Part shown: positions 1 to 9,386 of the stretch, piece by piece
Layout of the letters: the number at the start of each line of letters is the position of its first letter
Position numbering within the stretch: position 1 is the first letter of the stretch
DNA from: Candidatus Shapirobacteria bacterium
GTDB taxonomy: Bacteria > Patescibacteria > Microgenomatia > UBA12405
Reading direction: 5' to 3'
Assembly (NCBI GenBank): GCA_028704885.1
Contig: JAQWEN010000001.1
Span: 434,001-498,000 of the forward strand
Length of the DNA: 64,000 nt
The notes under the pieces: generated by a model
Told to the model about the DNA's origin: nothing
Seen by the model: the letters and a program-made list of their open reading frames with translations, nothing else
The model's database searches: none
Translations under genes and position numbers: made by a program

Positions 1-1016
1 TTATTTCCTGGCCAATGATTCAGGCCAGAATTGGAGATGTTAATAGTGGTTATAACGGTTCTGAAAGTGTTTTTTATAATCCATTTTTCCAATATCCAAC
101 TTCAATAGCTAAATATTTGCAAATAATGCTTTTTCCGGTTGATATGACTTTGTATCATACGATGTATATTTTGCCGGTTTGGTTAAATTGGATGATACTT
201 TTGACATTTTTAGCTTCGATTGGATATTTTTTCTTTAAAGATAAAAAAATGTTTTTTGCTTTAGCATTTATATTTTTAGCAGCGGCACCATCAATGGCGC
301 CAGTAAAAGTTAGTTGGCTGGTAGCGGAAAGATATGTATTACTTGGAAGTTTAGGTCTTTGTTTATTTTTAATATTATTTTTTCAAAGATTTGATAAAAA
401 ATGGAAAATTCCATTTTTGATTTTATTTGTAATTTTTACTGGACTATATTCTGCAAGAGTTTATCTAAGAAACATAGATTGGAAAACAAATCACAACTTG
501 TGGGTTAGTACTTGTCAGTATTCACCAAATAGTCATAATGCTTGGAATAATATTGGGGATGATTACGATAAATTGGCTCAATTAGAAACAACTCCTGAAG
601 GACAAATGAATCAATATTTGAATTCAATTAAAGGTTTTACTAGATCGACAATTGTTAAAACTAATTATGCTGATGCTTTTCATAATAGAGCTAACATTTT
701 TTACAAAATAGGAAGATATGATTTGGCTAGAGATAGTTATGAAACTGCTCTTTATTATGGACCAAATCTTTATCAAAGTTATTTTAGTCTTTTACAAATC
801 GATTTGAGTGAAAAAAGATATGATTTGGCGATGGATCATTTAAATAAATTACATAAGGCTAAACCAAATGATATTCAGGTTTATTATGTGACGGCAGTAG
901 TATATGCGAATGCTGGAATGAAAGATGAAGCTAAAAAATTATTGACACAAATATTACAAGCCTACCCTGAATTTCAACAAGCAAAAGATTTGTTAGATCA
1001 GTTAAATAAAATGTGA
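1..1016 (+). CDS. TMTC-like membrane protein with C-terminal TPR repeats (partial, 5' end outside window)
   Basis: This is the C-terminal part of a larger membrane protein. The frame is open through base 3 with no stop, so the ATG at base 15 is probably not the true start. Counting from that Met, hydrophobic segments lie at about 56-75, 79-96, 108-124 and 131-146. The motif VAERY at 103-107 sits where TMTC-type (O-mannosyltransferase with TPR, DUF1736) proteins have it. TPR-like helices follow at about 218-251, 252-285 and 286-319. Known TMTC proteins are GT-C-fold membrane mannosyltransferases; a glycan-transfer role here is inferred from family and from the glycosyltransferase genes that follow. 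Its TGA stop overlaps the GTG start of the next gene. Confidence 0.75.
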   Translation, partial: ISWPMIQARIGDVNSGYNGSESVFYNPFFQYPTSIAKYLQIMLFPVDMTLYHTMYILPVWLNWMILLTFLASIGYFFFKDKKMFFALAFIFLAAAPSMAPVKVSWLVAERYVLLGSLGLCLFLILFFQRFDKKWKIPFLILFVIFTGLYSARVYLRNIDWKTNHNLWVSTCQYSPNSHNAWNNIGDDYDKLAQLETTPEGQMNQYLNSIKGFTRSTIVKTNYADAFHNRANIFYKIGRYDLARDSYETALYYGPNLYQSYFSLLQIDLSEKRYDLAMDHLNKLHKAKPNDIQVYYVTAVVYANAGMKDEAKKLLTQILQAYPEFQQAKDLLDQLNKM

Positions 1017-2176
1017 AGATCTTATTTATAGAGCCGTGTTATTTTAATTTTGGGGGTTATTTTAGAGCAATTAATATCTGTACGGCACTTTCAAAAAAAG
1101 GATTTTCTATTGATCTTTTGTTGCCTTCGGATAAAAAATTTTTTTGGAAAATCAGAAAAACAAAAATTAATGAAAATTTGACAATGTATGAATTGCCAAG
1201 ATTTTATATAAATTTTTTTGTTCAAGGGCGAATTTTAAGAGGATTTATTGCTACTTTGTTTGGAATTTTTAAAAAATATGATATTGTCCATGCAGCCATG
1301 CCAGTGGAATTTGAATCGAATATTCCAGCTTTAATATTGAAAATTTTTGGTAAAAAGATTGTGATGGATTGGGACGATAGATTTGAAGACGGGGTTTTTA
1401 GTGGAAATAAAATTTTACATATGTATTTGCGTCTTTGTGAACATGGAATGCCTAAAATAATTAAAAATTATTGTGTGGCTAATGATGTTTTGGGTGATTT
1501 AGCTAAAGAATATGGAGCTAATAATATAATTAGTATTATTAATGGAGTTAACCTTGATCAGGTTAAAGTTTTGGATAAAAAACAATCGAGAAAGAAATTG
1601 GAATTAGACAATGAAACTAAATATCTGTTGACTTTTGGGAATACTTTTTCTGAAGAAAGAATTTTTTTATTATTTAAAACTTTGAATTATATTTTTAGTT
1701 TAGATAAAAACACAAAAATAATTTGTACTCTTAATCCTAATAAAATATTGGAAAATAAAAAAATAAAAAAGTTTTTTAATTCAAAATATCTAGATAGATT
1801 TATAAATGTGAATTATATTCAACCAAATGATTTAGGATTATACTTATCGGCTTGTGATGCTAGTGTTTTTATTGCTGGCGATGATCCGAAAGAAAAAGTT
1901 TGTTTTCCAATAAGAATTGGAACTTATTTATGCGGTGAAACAATAATTGTAATGAATGATGTCAATTCTGAAGTGAATAAAATTTTAGATAAATATAAAT
2001 GCATGGTAATAGATAAAGATTTGGAAAAATTAGCAGCTAAAACAGTAAAAATGCTTTATTCCCCTACGATTCAAAGTGATTTAAAAAAGAAGGTAAAATT
2101 GGCAAAAAAAGAATTATCTTATGATAATTTAGTGGCAGATTTAATTGGTTACTATCAAAAAATATTAAATGATTAA
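1013..2176 (+). CDS. Glycosyltransferase, GT4-like (GT-B fold)
   Basis: A 387-residue cytosolic protein that begins with a Rossmann strand (MKILFIEPC) followed by a glycine pair (FGGYFRA), as in GT4 donor/acceptor domains. The C-terminal half holds a second nucleotide-sugar-binding-like region (LLTFGNTFSEERIF, then CDASVFIAGDD). The usual E-x7-E donor motif is not clear, so this is a divergent member and the sugar cannot be named. The start is GTG, overlapping the previous stop by 4 bases, which suggests translational coupling. It likely adds a sugar to a lipid-linked or soluble acceptor in the same pathway as the neighbouring genes. Confidence 0.75.
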   Translation: MKILFIEPCYFNFGGYFRAINICTALSKKGFSIDLLLPSDKKFFWKIRKTKINENLTMYELPRFYINFFVQGRILRGFIATLFGIFKKYDIVHAAMPVEFESNIPALILKIFGKKIVMDWDDRFEDGVFSGNKILHMYLRLCEHGMPKIIKNYCVANDVLGDLAKEYGANNIISIINGVNLDQVKVLDKKQSRKKLELDNETKYLLTFGNTFSEERIFLLFKTLNYIFSLDKNTKIICTLNPNKILENKKIKKFFNSKYLDRFINVNYIQPNDLGLYLSACDASVFIAGDDPKEKVCFPIRIGTYLCGETIIVMNDVNSEVNKILDKYKCMVIDKDLEKLAAKTVKMLYSPTIQSDLKKKVKLAKKELSYDNLVADLIGYYQKILND

Positions 2177-2954
2177 AGAAACAACAGTTAGTGAATTAAA
2201 AAAGATCTGGAATAAATATAATGACTATTCTGAATTAGATGGATTATTAAAAAATCTTAGAGAGAATGATGGAAAGGAAATTAAAGATTGGTTACATTTG
2301 CCGATTCATTTGCCGTTTATTAAAAAAGAATTAAAAGGTTTAAGTAAAAATGCCAAAGTATTAGAGGCTGGCTGTGGTTTTGGTCATTGGGTTTTTTGGA
2401 TGGCAGAGCAAGGTTATCAAGCTGTGGGTGTTGACTTGGCTCCTAAGGCCATTATTACGGCTAAAAATTATGCTAAAAAAAATAATCTTAAAAATTGTGA
2501 ATTTATTGAGGGCGATATTCGTAAATTACCAATAAAAGATAATTATTTTGATATTATTTTTAGTTTTGGAGTTATTGAGCATTTTCATAATCCAGAAATT
2601 ATTTTAGATGAATTAAAAAGGGTGTTGAAACCAGGTGGAAAGATATTTTTTAGTGTACCTAATCAATATTCTTTCCATACATTAACGAGAATAATTTTAA
2701 AAGGAATCGGTAAATGGCATTTAGGTTATGAACGCTCATATAGTTCTAAATCATTAAATATATTATTTAGGAAATGCGGATTTGAAGTTTTAAGAGGCGG
2801 AATAATGCCTGGAGGTGAATTGTTTGGAAGAGGGATGAATAATATTCCCTTGATTGGTGATTTTCTGTTTAAATTATTTTCGAAAATAAGTTTTTATATA
2901 GAAAATCATCAAAAAATTTTTGGTTTTTGGCTTTATGGAGTGGCAAAAAAATAA
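2169..2954 (+). CDS. Class I SAM-dependent methyltransferase
   Basis: A 261-residue Rossmann-fold methyltransferase. SAM-binding motif I is VLEAGCGFGH at 64-73. The acidic residue of motif II lies in VGVDLA near 90, and the post-motif region FGVIEHFHNP followed by VLKPGGKIFF is typical of Methyltransf_11/25 families. It overlaps the end of the GT4 gene by 8 bases and is followed by a second methyltransferase, so the pair probably modifies one product. In a glycan locus the substrate may be a sugar hydroxyl or a lipid carrier, but the sequence does not say which. Confidence 0.85.
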   Translation: MIKETTVSELKKIWNKYNDYSELDGLLKNLRENDGKEIKDWLHLPIHLPFIKKELKGLSKNAKVLEAGCGFGHWVFWMAEQGYQAVGVDLAPKAIITAKNYAKKNNLKNCEFIEGDIRKLPIKDNYFDIIFSFGVIEHFHNPEIILDELKRVLKPGGKIFFSVPNQYSFHTLTRIILKGIGKWHLGYERSYSSKSLNILFRKCGFEVLRGGIMPGGELFGRGMNNIPLIGDFLFKLFSKISFYIENHQKIFGFWLYGVAKK

Positions 2955-2959
2955 AAAAA

Positions 2960-3778
2960 ATGAAAAATATAAAAACGAGAAAACAAAAATGGCTCGATGC
3001 CCAAAAGGGAGAATTAAAGTCTTGGACTATCGGGGATTTAGATTGTAAGGGTTTAATTAACTCATGGAAAAATAGAATTAATAATTATAAAATTGATTTT
3101 TCTGATTTTAAAGTTTCTACAAAAATTTTAGATGTTGGTTGTGGTCCGGTATCAATATTGGAAATATTGCCTAAATCAAAAACAATGATAGCTACAGATT
3201 CTTTGAATGATAAATATCAAAAATATTTTTTTAGAAAAAATACTAATATTGAATATAAAAATTTTGCTGCCGAGAATATTCCTTATAAAAATAATTATTT
3301 TGATGTTATTTTCTGCCTTAATGCATTTGATCATTTAGAAAAGCCATTTGTGGCTTTAAGCGAAATGTTAAGAGTATTAAAGACAAGTGGTCGTATTTAT
3401 GTTGAATTTGAAAATACTTCTCCTATGGTTAAATTTTTAAGTAGATTTGGTTATAAAAAACCATTAAGTCAGTTTCATCCACATTTACTTAGTTTAGATA
3501 ATATTGAAAAATATATTAAAAAGAACCATCAAAATGTCAATATAGAAATAATAGATTTAAAGCCAGAATTTAATTTTAATAAAATTATTTATCTTATAGA
3601 AATAATTTTAAGAAAGAAAAAAATGACTAAAAGTGAGACAAATATAAGTGCAATAAGTGCTGGTCCTTTAAGATTTTTTTTCCATTATATAATAATCGTA
3701 ATCGAAAGGTTATTTTTTATTTTTAATCCTAAAAAGTATTCGTATTTTAATATTATAGTATTAAAAAAAATAAAATAA
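2960..3778 (+). CDS. Class I SAM-dependent methyltransferase
   Basis: A second small methyltransferase with motif I ILDVGCGPVS and the downstream segment FDHLEKPF plus RVLKTSGRIYVEF. It is not a close copy of its upstream neighbour. The reading frame is open upstream to a TTG at 2927 that would intrude 28 bases into the previous gene. I prefer the ATG at 2960, 5 bases after that gene's stop, giving about 272 residues. The C-terminal quarter is hydrophobic (FFHYIIIVIERLFFIF), so the protein may associate with the membrane. It ends the leading + strand operon and abuts a convergent gene. Substrate unknown. Confidence 0.8.
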   Translation: MKNIKTRKQKWLDAQKGELKSWTIGDLDCKGLINSWKNRINNYKIDFSDFKVSTKILDVGCGPVSILEILPKSKTMIATDSLNDKYQKYFFRKNTNIEYKNFAAENIPYKNNYFDVIFCLNAFDHLEKPFVALSEMLRVLKTSGRIYVEFENTSPMVKFLSRFGYKKPLSQFHPHLLSLDNIEKYIKKNHQNVNIEIIDLKPEFNFNKIIYLIEIILRKKKMTKSETNISAISAGPLRFFFHYIIIVIERLFFIFNPKKYSYFNIIVLKKIK

Positions 3779-3787
3779 TTATTTTTT
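3765..3787. terminator. Possible bidirectional A/T hairpin between convergent genes
   Basis: The arms aaaaaataa (3765-3773) and ttatttttt (3779-3787) can pair around a 5-base loop exactly at the junction of two convergent genes. The stem has no G-C pair, so it would be weak. It is listed because no other terminator candidate exists at this junction. Confidence 0.25.
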
Positions 3788-5281
3788 CTTTTGGTTATTC
3801 TTTCCTTTCCCAAAGAATAGGATTTTTAAAGCTGGGCTTTTCTTTTCTTTTAATACTTTATAGATATAGATAGGATTGAGTAAAACGTATTTGAAATAAA
3901 ATTTAAAGTTTAACCATGTAATTAATAATTTTATTTTTAAAATCATTGATAAATATTTTTGATCGTGACGTTTTTCCGGATTAAGAAATACCCTGTCTTC
4001 TAAAAAATAAAATCTATCTTTTTTCCAAAACTCAAAACAAGCTTTAAGTGGAATTTCTGTAAATAAATTATCAACATTCATATTTTTTGATACCAAGCCC
4101 TTTTCTAGTGCATAGTCCCAAATTTTAGTGCCGGGATAAGCAATTAAGATGTAAATGTTGGGATTTTCGATGGGGTGTTTTTTTAGTAATTGATAGGTGG
4201 CTTGCAAATCTTCAATTGTTTCTCCTGGTATAGTGACAATAAAACCACTGGAAACTCCAATTCCATATTTATGACATAAATCTATAGCTTTTATATTTTG
4301 TTCAACTGAAACAGAATTAGCTTTTAAATAATTGAGCATTTTGGAACTAAAACTTTCAAAACCAAAAGATATTCTTTTTACGTTCATACTCTTTAGAGCC
4401 TTAACAACATCTTCGTCGATTAAATCGGCCTTACCAAATCCAGAAAATACAATTTTTTTGTGCCATCCTCTTTTTTTAATTTCATTAGCTAGATGAATTA
4501 ATCTTGCTTTTGGAGCGGTAAAAAAATCGTCAAAAAAATATAGGCCATCGATGTCGTAATTTTTGATTAGATAATCAATTTCTTTAATAATATATTCAAC
4601 AGAATGAAACCTAACAGAACCCCATTGAACATTGGATGCACAATGGAGACAATGGTAAGGACAACCTCTTGATGTCATCATGCCAGTAAGTCTTTTCATT
4701 CCGTATAAATTGAGTTGACGGCTTAAATATTTTTTTTCCATAGGAACGAATTCTCTTGAAGGTATTGGTAATTGATCAATGTTTTGAATTAGTTTTCTGG
4801 GTTTAGTTTTAATTAACTTATTTTTTTCAAAATATACTAAACCGTCTATTTTAGAATTTTTAATATTATTTTTTTTATCATTTTTATATGCTTCAATTAT
4901 TTCACCAAGTGTTATTTCTCCTTCACCTATAACACCAACATCAAAAACTTTATCAAAAGAATCAGGACAGCCAGTGATATGGGTGCCACCTATTATAATT
5001 TTAGTTTTAATAGATTGTTTAACTTTTTTTGCTATTGATTTAGTGAAATCGTAGTTAACGGAATCGACAGTAAAACCAACAATATTAGGGTGATATTTAA
5101 TTATTTTTTTTAATGGTTTACTATCTTCAATGATTTTTATGTCTACGAAAGGATATTTTTCTTTTATACAACTTCCTAAACACATAAGACCGAAATGGGG
5201 AATATTGTTCCAAACTTTTTCGCAATTAACTAATAATAGCTTTATTTTCTTTTCTTTACGGTTCATGAAATATGATAGCAT
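3779..5281 (-). CDS. B12-binding-type radical SAM protein
   Basis: A 500-residue protein with an N-terminal cobalamin-binding-like Rossmann domain (about 12-135, including IIIGGTHITG and VGVIGEGE). The radical SAM core carries the 4Fe-4S motif TSRGCPYHCLHC, with Cys207, Cys211 and Cys214. The canonical DxHxxG cobalamin motif is not visible, so B12 binding is possible rather than shown. Family members (for example BchE and Hpn-type enzymes) perform methylations or rearrangements at unactivated carbons. The start may instead be the Met at residue 6, base 5266, because TATCAT lies 5 bases upstream of it. First of three similar genes in tandem, each with quite different sequence. Substrate unknown. 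Confidence 0.85.
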   Translation of the reverse strand: MLSYFMNRKEKKIKLLLVNCEKVWNNIPHFGLMCLGSCIKEKYPFVDIKIIEDSKPLKKIIKYHPNIVGFTVDSVNYDFTKSIAKKVKQSIKTKIIIGGTHITGCPDSFDKVFDVGVIGEGEITLGEIIEAYKNDKKNNIKNSKIDGLVYFEKNKLIKTKPRKLIQNIDQLPIPSREFVPMEKKYLSRQLNLYGMKRLTGMMTSRGCPYHCLHCASNVQWGSVRFHSVEYIIKEIDYLIKNYDIDGLYFFDDFFTAPKARLIHLANEIKKRGWHKKIVFSGFGKADLIDEDVVKALKSMNVKRISFGFESFSSKMLNYLKANSVSVEQNIKAIDLCHKYGIGVSSGFIVTIPGETIEDLQATYQLLKKHPIENPNIYILIAYPGTKIWDYALEKGLVSKNMNVDNLFTEIPLKACFEFWKKDRFYFLEDRVFLNPEKRHDQKYLSMILKIKLLITWLNFKFYFKYVLLNPIYIYKVLKEKKSPALKILFFGKGKNNQKKK

Positions 5282-5323
5282 TATTTCTTGTTTAATAAGG
5301 TATTTTTTAAAAAATGTTAAAAG

Positions 5324-6886
5324 TTATTTTAATATCTTATATTTATAAGCGGCTTTAAGACGATGAGTTTTTAGCTCTCCAAATTTAATAGTAGAAACAA
5401 CCATTGATAAATAATTTCTGATTATTTTGACAAGATAACTAAAATCTTCCCAATTATGAATTTTTTTGATAATAGTTGCCGGTTTGATAATGGGACGGAA
5501 AAAACGAGAAAGCATCAATTTTCTTTGGGCTTTATTACGGAGATTTCGAATGTCATTTACAGAAAGATATTTATTTCCCAAACCGGCATAACCAGAAAAT
5601 GTTTTACCAATTTTGGTATTGCTAATGTCAGCTTTTTTTAATAGACCTTCATCTTCTAAAATTTTAGTAACATCTGTTTCGGGAAAAGGCATTAATAAGA
5701 TAAAAACAACAAAATCAGAAAGAGATTTAATGGCGTAATTAAAGGTGGTTTCAATAGCTTTTTTGGTTTCATAAGGAAAACCAATTATGTAAGTAGAAAA
5801 AGTCCAAATACCAAGACTATTCGTAAGTTTAATTATTTTTTTGGCTTTTTGTAAATTTAAATTTTTTCTAATAAATTTTTGAGTGACAGGATGACCAGAT
5901 TCAATACCAAAAGTTAATCGATAACAACCACTCTTTTTCATTTTTTTAAGAAGAGATCTATTTAAAGTCCAAATAGCTATGCCATTAGGACAAGTCCATT
6001 TAATATCTAATTTTTTGGCAATAATTCCGTCGCAGATTTTTTCTAGTCGATCGCGACTGACAGAAATATTATCGTCGAGAAAATGAATTTCCTTAATACC
6101 ATATCTTTTAACTAAAAATTCGATTTCATTAACGATACGCTCAGCACTAAAAGGTCGCCAACTTCGACCCCAAATTCCAGGAACAGCACAGTAAATACAA
6201 TTTCCAGGACAGCCACGGCTGGTAACAACGGTGGTGGCTGGAGAACGCATGTCATAAGTATTTTTACTTTCTGCATAAACCCTAAGATAAACGTCCATAG
6301 GAAATAAATGTCGAGCTGGAAGCGGTAGAGAATCTAATTTAGCAATCGGAAGACGACGTGGATTCAAAATAATTTCGCCTTGATCATTTCTTATGGCAGT
6401 ACCATTTATATTTTGAAGACTTTCCTTATTTTCGAATTTTTTAACTATTTCAAGAATAGTATATTCACCTTCACCAATAACCACGATGTCAACATTAGGA
6501 TCATGAAGAACATTTTTATAAAGAATTGAAGCATGAGCACCACCAAAAACAACTAATGTTTTGGGATTGAATTGTTTGACTATTTTGGCAACATCATGAG
6601 AATCGCTGGAATAGGCTGTGAACATAGTGCTGATACCAACAATATCCGGTTTGAAGTATTCTAATCTTTCAAGAATTGTTTTTTCTGATAAACCAACCCT
6701 GGTATAATTTTTGGTTTTTTTGACAATATCGATGCCTTCAGCCAGAGCATCGATAGCAGAAACATTATAACCATTGGTTTCTAAAATGGCACCAATGTTA
6801 GCTAAACCTAGTGGTATGGCGGCACCGGGAGTAGTGGTGTCATTACTTCTAATAGTCATTGGTGGGTAAATAAGGAGGATTTTCAT
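5324..6886 (-). CDS. B12-binding-type radical SAM protein
   Basis: A 520-residue enzyme that starts MKILLIYPP, the usual opening of this family. A cobalamin-type domain spans about 1-150 (IPLGLANIGAILE, VVFGGAHAS, VVIGEGEYT). The iron-sulfur motif is SRGCPGNCIYC, with Cys226, Cys230 and Cys233. The core continues through IHFLDDNIS, typical of BchE-like members. The C-terminal 100 residues are basic. It is separated by 42 bases from the radical SAM gene downstream and by 5 from the one upstream, so the three are probably co-transcribed. Reaction unknown; carbon methylation or oxidative ring chemistry on a surface glycan or lipid is an inference. Confidence 0.88.
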   Translation of the reverse strand: MKILLIYPPMTIRSNDTTTPGAAIPLGLANIGAILETNGYNVSAIDALAEGIDIVKKTKNYTRVGLSEKTILERLEYFKPDIVGISTMFTAYSSDSHDVAKIVKQFNPKTLVVFGGAHASILYKNVLHDPNVDIVVIGEGEYTILEIVKKFENKESLQNINGTAIRNDQGEIILNPRRLPIAKLDSLPLPARHLFPMDVYLRVYAESKNTYDMRSPATTVVTSRGCPGNCIYCAVPGIWGRSWRPFSAERIVNEIEFLVKRYGIKEIHFLDDNISVSRDRLEKICDGIIAKKLDIKWTCPNGIAIWTLNRSLLKKMKKSGCYRLTFGIESGHPVTQKFIRKNLNLQKAKKIIKLTNSLGIWTFSTYIIGFPYETKKAIETTFNYAIKSLSDFVVFILLMPFPETDVTKILEDEGLLKKADISNTKIGKTFSGYAGLGNKYLSVNDIRNLRNKAQRKLMLSRFFRPIIKPATIIKKIHNWEDFSYLVKIIRNYLSMVVSTIKFGELKTHRLKAAYKYKILK

Positions 6887-6891
6887 ATTAT

Positions 6892-8352
6892 TTATTTTTT
6901 AGATGGAGAAATTAGAAAAACAAAAAGTTTATTAAATAATTTATTATCATAAACTAATTTTCTAGAAAGGTGTCCTAAAATTGGTACACGGGTTAATAAA
7001 TAAAAAATAATTCCTAATATTTTGCCGAAACGGAATTGATAAAGCTTTCTTTCGTATAAATTAAAACCTTTTTTCATGATACTAATTCGCTGGTTTTTGG
7101 TAAATTCTTTAGTTTCAAAAATAGGATTAATGTCGCGATAAGATATTTCCTTTAGATATTGATTTTTGGGAATTAAAAAATGAGCGTGTTTAATTGCCCA
7201 GTAATAAACTTCGGTACCAGGATAAGGAACAAGATTATAGAAATTAACATAATTACAATTTAACTTTTTAGCGAAATTAAGAGTTTCTATGGCATCTTGA
7301 TAGGTTTCATCTTGGTGGCCAATAATAAAATTAACGGCGTGTTTAATTTTAGCTTGATTAGTAAATTTTACAGCTTGGATAACTTGGTCTAAAGTAATAT
7401 TTTTTTTGATTCGGTCAAGAATTTTTTGACTGCCTGATTCACAACCATAAGCAATAAAAAAACAACCAGTTTTTTTTAATTTTTTGAGAAGTTTTAGGGT
7501 TATATTATTAACTCTAATGCCGTTGTAAAGTTGAAACTTGAGGTGAAGTTTATTTTTAATGATTAAATCACAAATGGCTTCGGCTCGATTAATATCAAGA
7601 GTAAAACAATCATCATTAAAATCGAAATTGGTAAAACCTTTCTTGTACCAATAAGTAATTTCATCAATAACATTTTGAGGACTACGTGGTCGAAAACTTT
7701 GACCCATAGAGAGGCGGACAGAACAATAATTACAACCATGAGGACAACCACGAGAAGTAATAATAGGAATAATTTTTTCCCGAAAACAAGGGTAGGCCGA
7801 CAAATTAAAACTTTCGTAATCTGGGAAAGGTAATTGATCTAGATGTTGAATTAGAGGCGCTGGTGAGTTAATAATTATTTTGTTTTTGTTTTTCCAAATG
7901 AGATTTGGTACTTTAGAGAAATCTGGTTTTTTTTGAAAAAAAACTTTTAAAAAATCAATAATAGAAGTTTCTGACTCACCGTACATAGCAAAAGTAACCT
8001 TGGTTTCTTTTAATATTTTATCTTTGGTAGCAGAAACGTGAGGACCACCAAGGATAATGGGGGTAGCAGTAATGGATTTGATTTTTTTAATTGCTTGATA
8101 AATATATTTATAAGCATAACTAAACCCAGTGACACCAATGATGTCGGGAGAAAAAACTTTTATAATAGTTTTTAATTTAGTTGGCCAATCTTTTTCAATT
8201 CCACAATCAATAATTTGATATTGATAATTATTGGCTTTGAGGATAGAGACAAGATAGGCAATACCAACATGAGGATGGATAGGAGTCCCCTTTTCGGTAC
8301 CGAACATAGATTTAACTTCCGGAATAACAAATAGTATTTTTTTGGATATCAT
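6892..8352 (-). CDS. B12-binding-type radical SAM protein
   Basis: A 486-residue member of the same superfamily. The N-terminal domain opens ILFVIPEVKSMFG and contains IILGGPHVSA and MYGESETS. The radical SAM cluster ligands are Cys203, Cys207 and Cys210 in SRGCPHGCNYC, followed by FNFNDDCFT. The C-terminal region (after about 400) has hydrophobic stretches (FGKILGIIFYLLT), suggesting contact with the membrane. Its ATG shares one base with the end of the upstream glycosyltransferase gene, which ties it to glycan assembly. Substrate unknown. Confidence 0.88.
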   Translation of the reverse strand: MISKKILFVIPEVKSMFGTEKGTPIHPHVGIAYLVSILKANNYQYQIIDCGIEKDWPTKLKTIIKVFSPDIIGVTGFSYAYKYIYQAIKKIKSITATPIILGGPHVSATKDKILKETKVTFAMYGESETSIIDFLKVFFQKKPDFSKVPNLIWKNKNKIIINSPAPLIQHLDQLPFPDYESFNLSAYPCFREKIIPIITSRGCPHGCNYCSVRLSMGQSFRPRSPQNVIDEITYWYKKGFTNFDFNDDCFTLDINRAEAICDLIIKNKLHLKFQLYNGIRVNNITLKLLKKLKKTGCFFIAYGCESGSQKILDRIKKNITLDQVIQAVKFTNQAKIKHAVNFIIGHQDETYQDAIETLNFAKKLNCNYVNFYNLVPYPGTEVYYWAIKHAHFLIPKNQYLKEISYRDINPIFETKEFTKNQRISIMKKGFNLYERKLYQFRFGKILGIIFYLLTRVPILGHLSRKLVYDNKLFNKLFVFLISPSKK

Positions 8353-9383
8353 TAGACTTTAAGTAAAATTGATTTATTAATTTTGTTTATAATGCTTTCT
8401 TTTTTGTAAATATAGGTAAAAAGTTTTTTGTCGGTTAAAACTCTATTTTTTTGAATTGTTCGTCTTTTTAATAAAGTTTTCTTAATATTTTTTATATTCC
8501 AGATTATACCTAAAATAATATAAAAAGACCCTTTTACTTTAAATTTAATAAATAACAAATAAATAGAATATAGAATAAAAATAGATATTTGTTTTGGTAA
8601 AATTATTATTAATTTGGGTAATGATAAATTTTTTAATATAGTTAAAATATAATTTTTAGTTCCGTGAAAATAGAGGTTATAGTTGGCAAAATTGAAATTT
8701 AATAATTTAAAACTGCCGGAAAAACCATGATATACAATGGAATTTGGACAATAAACTGTTTTGAAACCTTTTAACCAAGAACGCCAGCATAGATCAGTCT
8801 CTTCCATATAAATGAAATAATCATTGTCAAAACCACTAATTAATTTAAAAACATCTTTTCTAATGAACATGCCAGCTGATTTAGCGGCAAATACAACAGC
8901 TTTTTTATCATATTGACCAACATCAATATCTTTATAGGTGGCTCGGTGGCTTAATAGACCGAATTGATTTAGATAATCACCAGTATAGTCAAATTTATTT
9001 TTTTCATTTAATAAAAGTAATTTTGATTGGATACAACCTATTTTTTTGTCCTTATCAAATTCAGATTTAGCAGCTTTTAACCAATTTATATCAACTTCTG
9101 TGTCATTATCAAGAAAACTAATTATTTTACCTTTGGCTATTTTAACGCCACGATTTCTAGCAAAAGCTGGACCAAAGTTTTTTTTAAGATCTAAAATTTT
9201 TATTTTGGATAAATTAGACTTAAATTCAAATTTTATTTTTTCTATTGTACCGTCGGTTGAACCATTGTCAGCGATTATTATTTCATAATTTTTATATGAA
9301 TTTTTTAGAATAGAGTTAAGACAATTCTTTAAAAGAGAATAACCATTATAGTTAACTATGATAATAGAGACTAATGAATTCAT
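8352..9383 (-). CDS. Glycosyltransferase family 2 (rhamnosyltransferase-like)
   Basis: A 343-residue GT-A enzyme. SIIIVNYNG opens the nucleotide-binding fold, DNGSTDGT follows, and the metal-binding DxD is DND at 92-94. The acceptor-side acidic motif is MEETDLCWR (about 193-201), and a hydrophobic tail at about 250-300 suggests membrane attachment. This architecture is that of WbbL/RfbF-like enzymes that extend lipid-linked glycans on the cytosolic face; the transferred sugar is not predictable. The upstream gene's stop lies 3 bases before its start. Confidence 0.88.
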   Translation of the reverse strand: MNSLVSIIIVNYNGYSLLKNCLNSILKNSYKNYEIIIADNGSTDGTIEKIKFEFKSNLSKIKILDLKKNFGPAFARNRGVKIAKGKIISFLDNDTEVDINWLKAAKSEFDKDKKIGCIQSKLLLLNEKNKFDYTGDYLNQFGLLSHRATYKDIDVGQYDKKAVVFAAKSAGMFIRKDVFKLISGFDNDYFIYMEETDLCWRSWLKGFKTVYCPNSIVYHGFSGSFKLLNFNFANYNLYFHGTKNYILTILKNLSLPKLIIILPKQISIFILYSIYLLFIKFKVKGSFYIILGIIWNIKNIKKTLLKRRTIQKNRVLTDKKLFTYIYKKESIINKINKSILLKV

Positions 9384-9386
9384 TTT

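Noticed and set aside
5130..5348. Short + strand frame at the 5' side of the radical SAM gene
   Set aside because: It lies almost wholly antisense to a well-supported gene and has no recognisable features.
7563..7751. Short frame rich in Val and Leu on the - strand
   Set aside because: It is a shadow of the radical SAM gene in another frame, with no start signal of its own.
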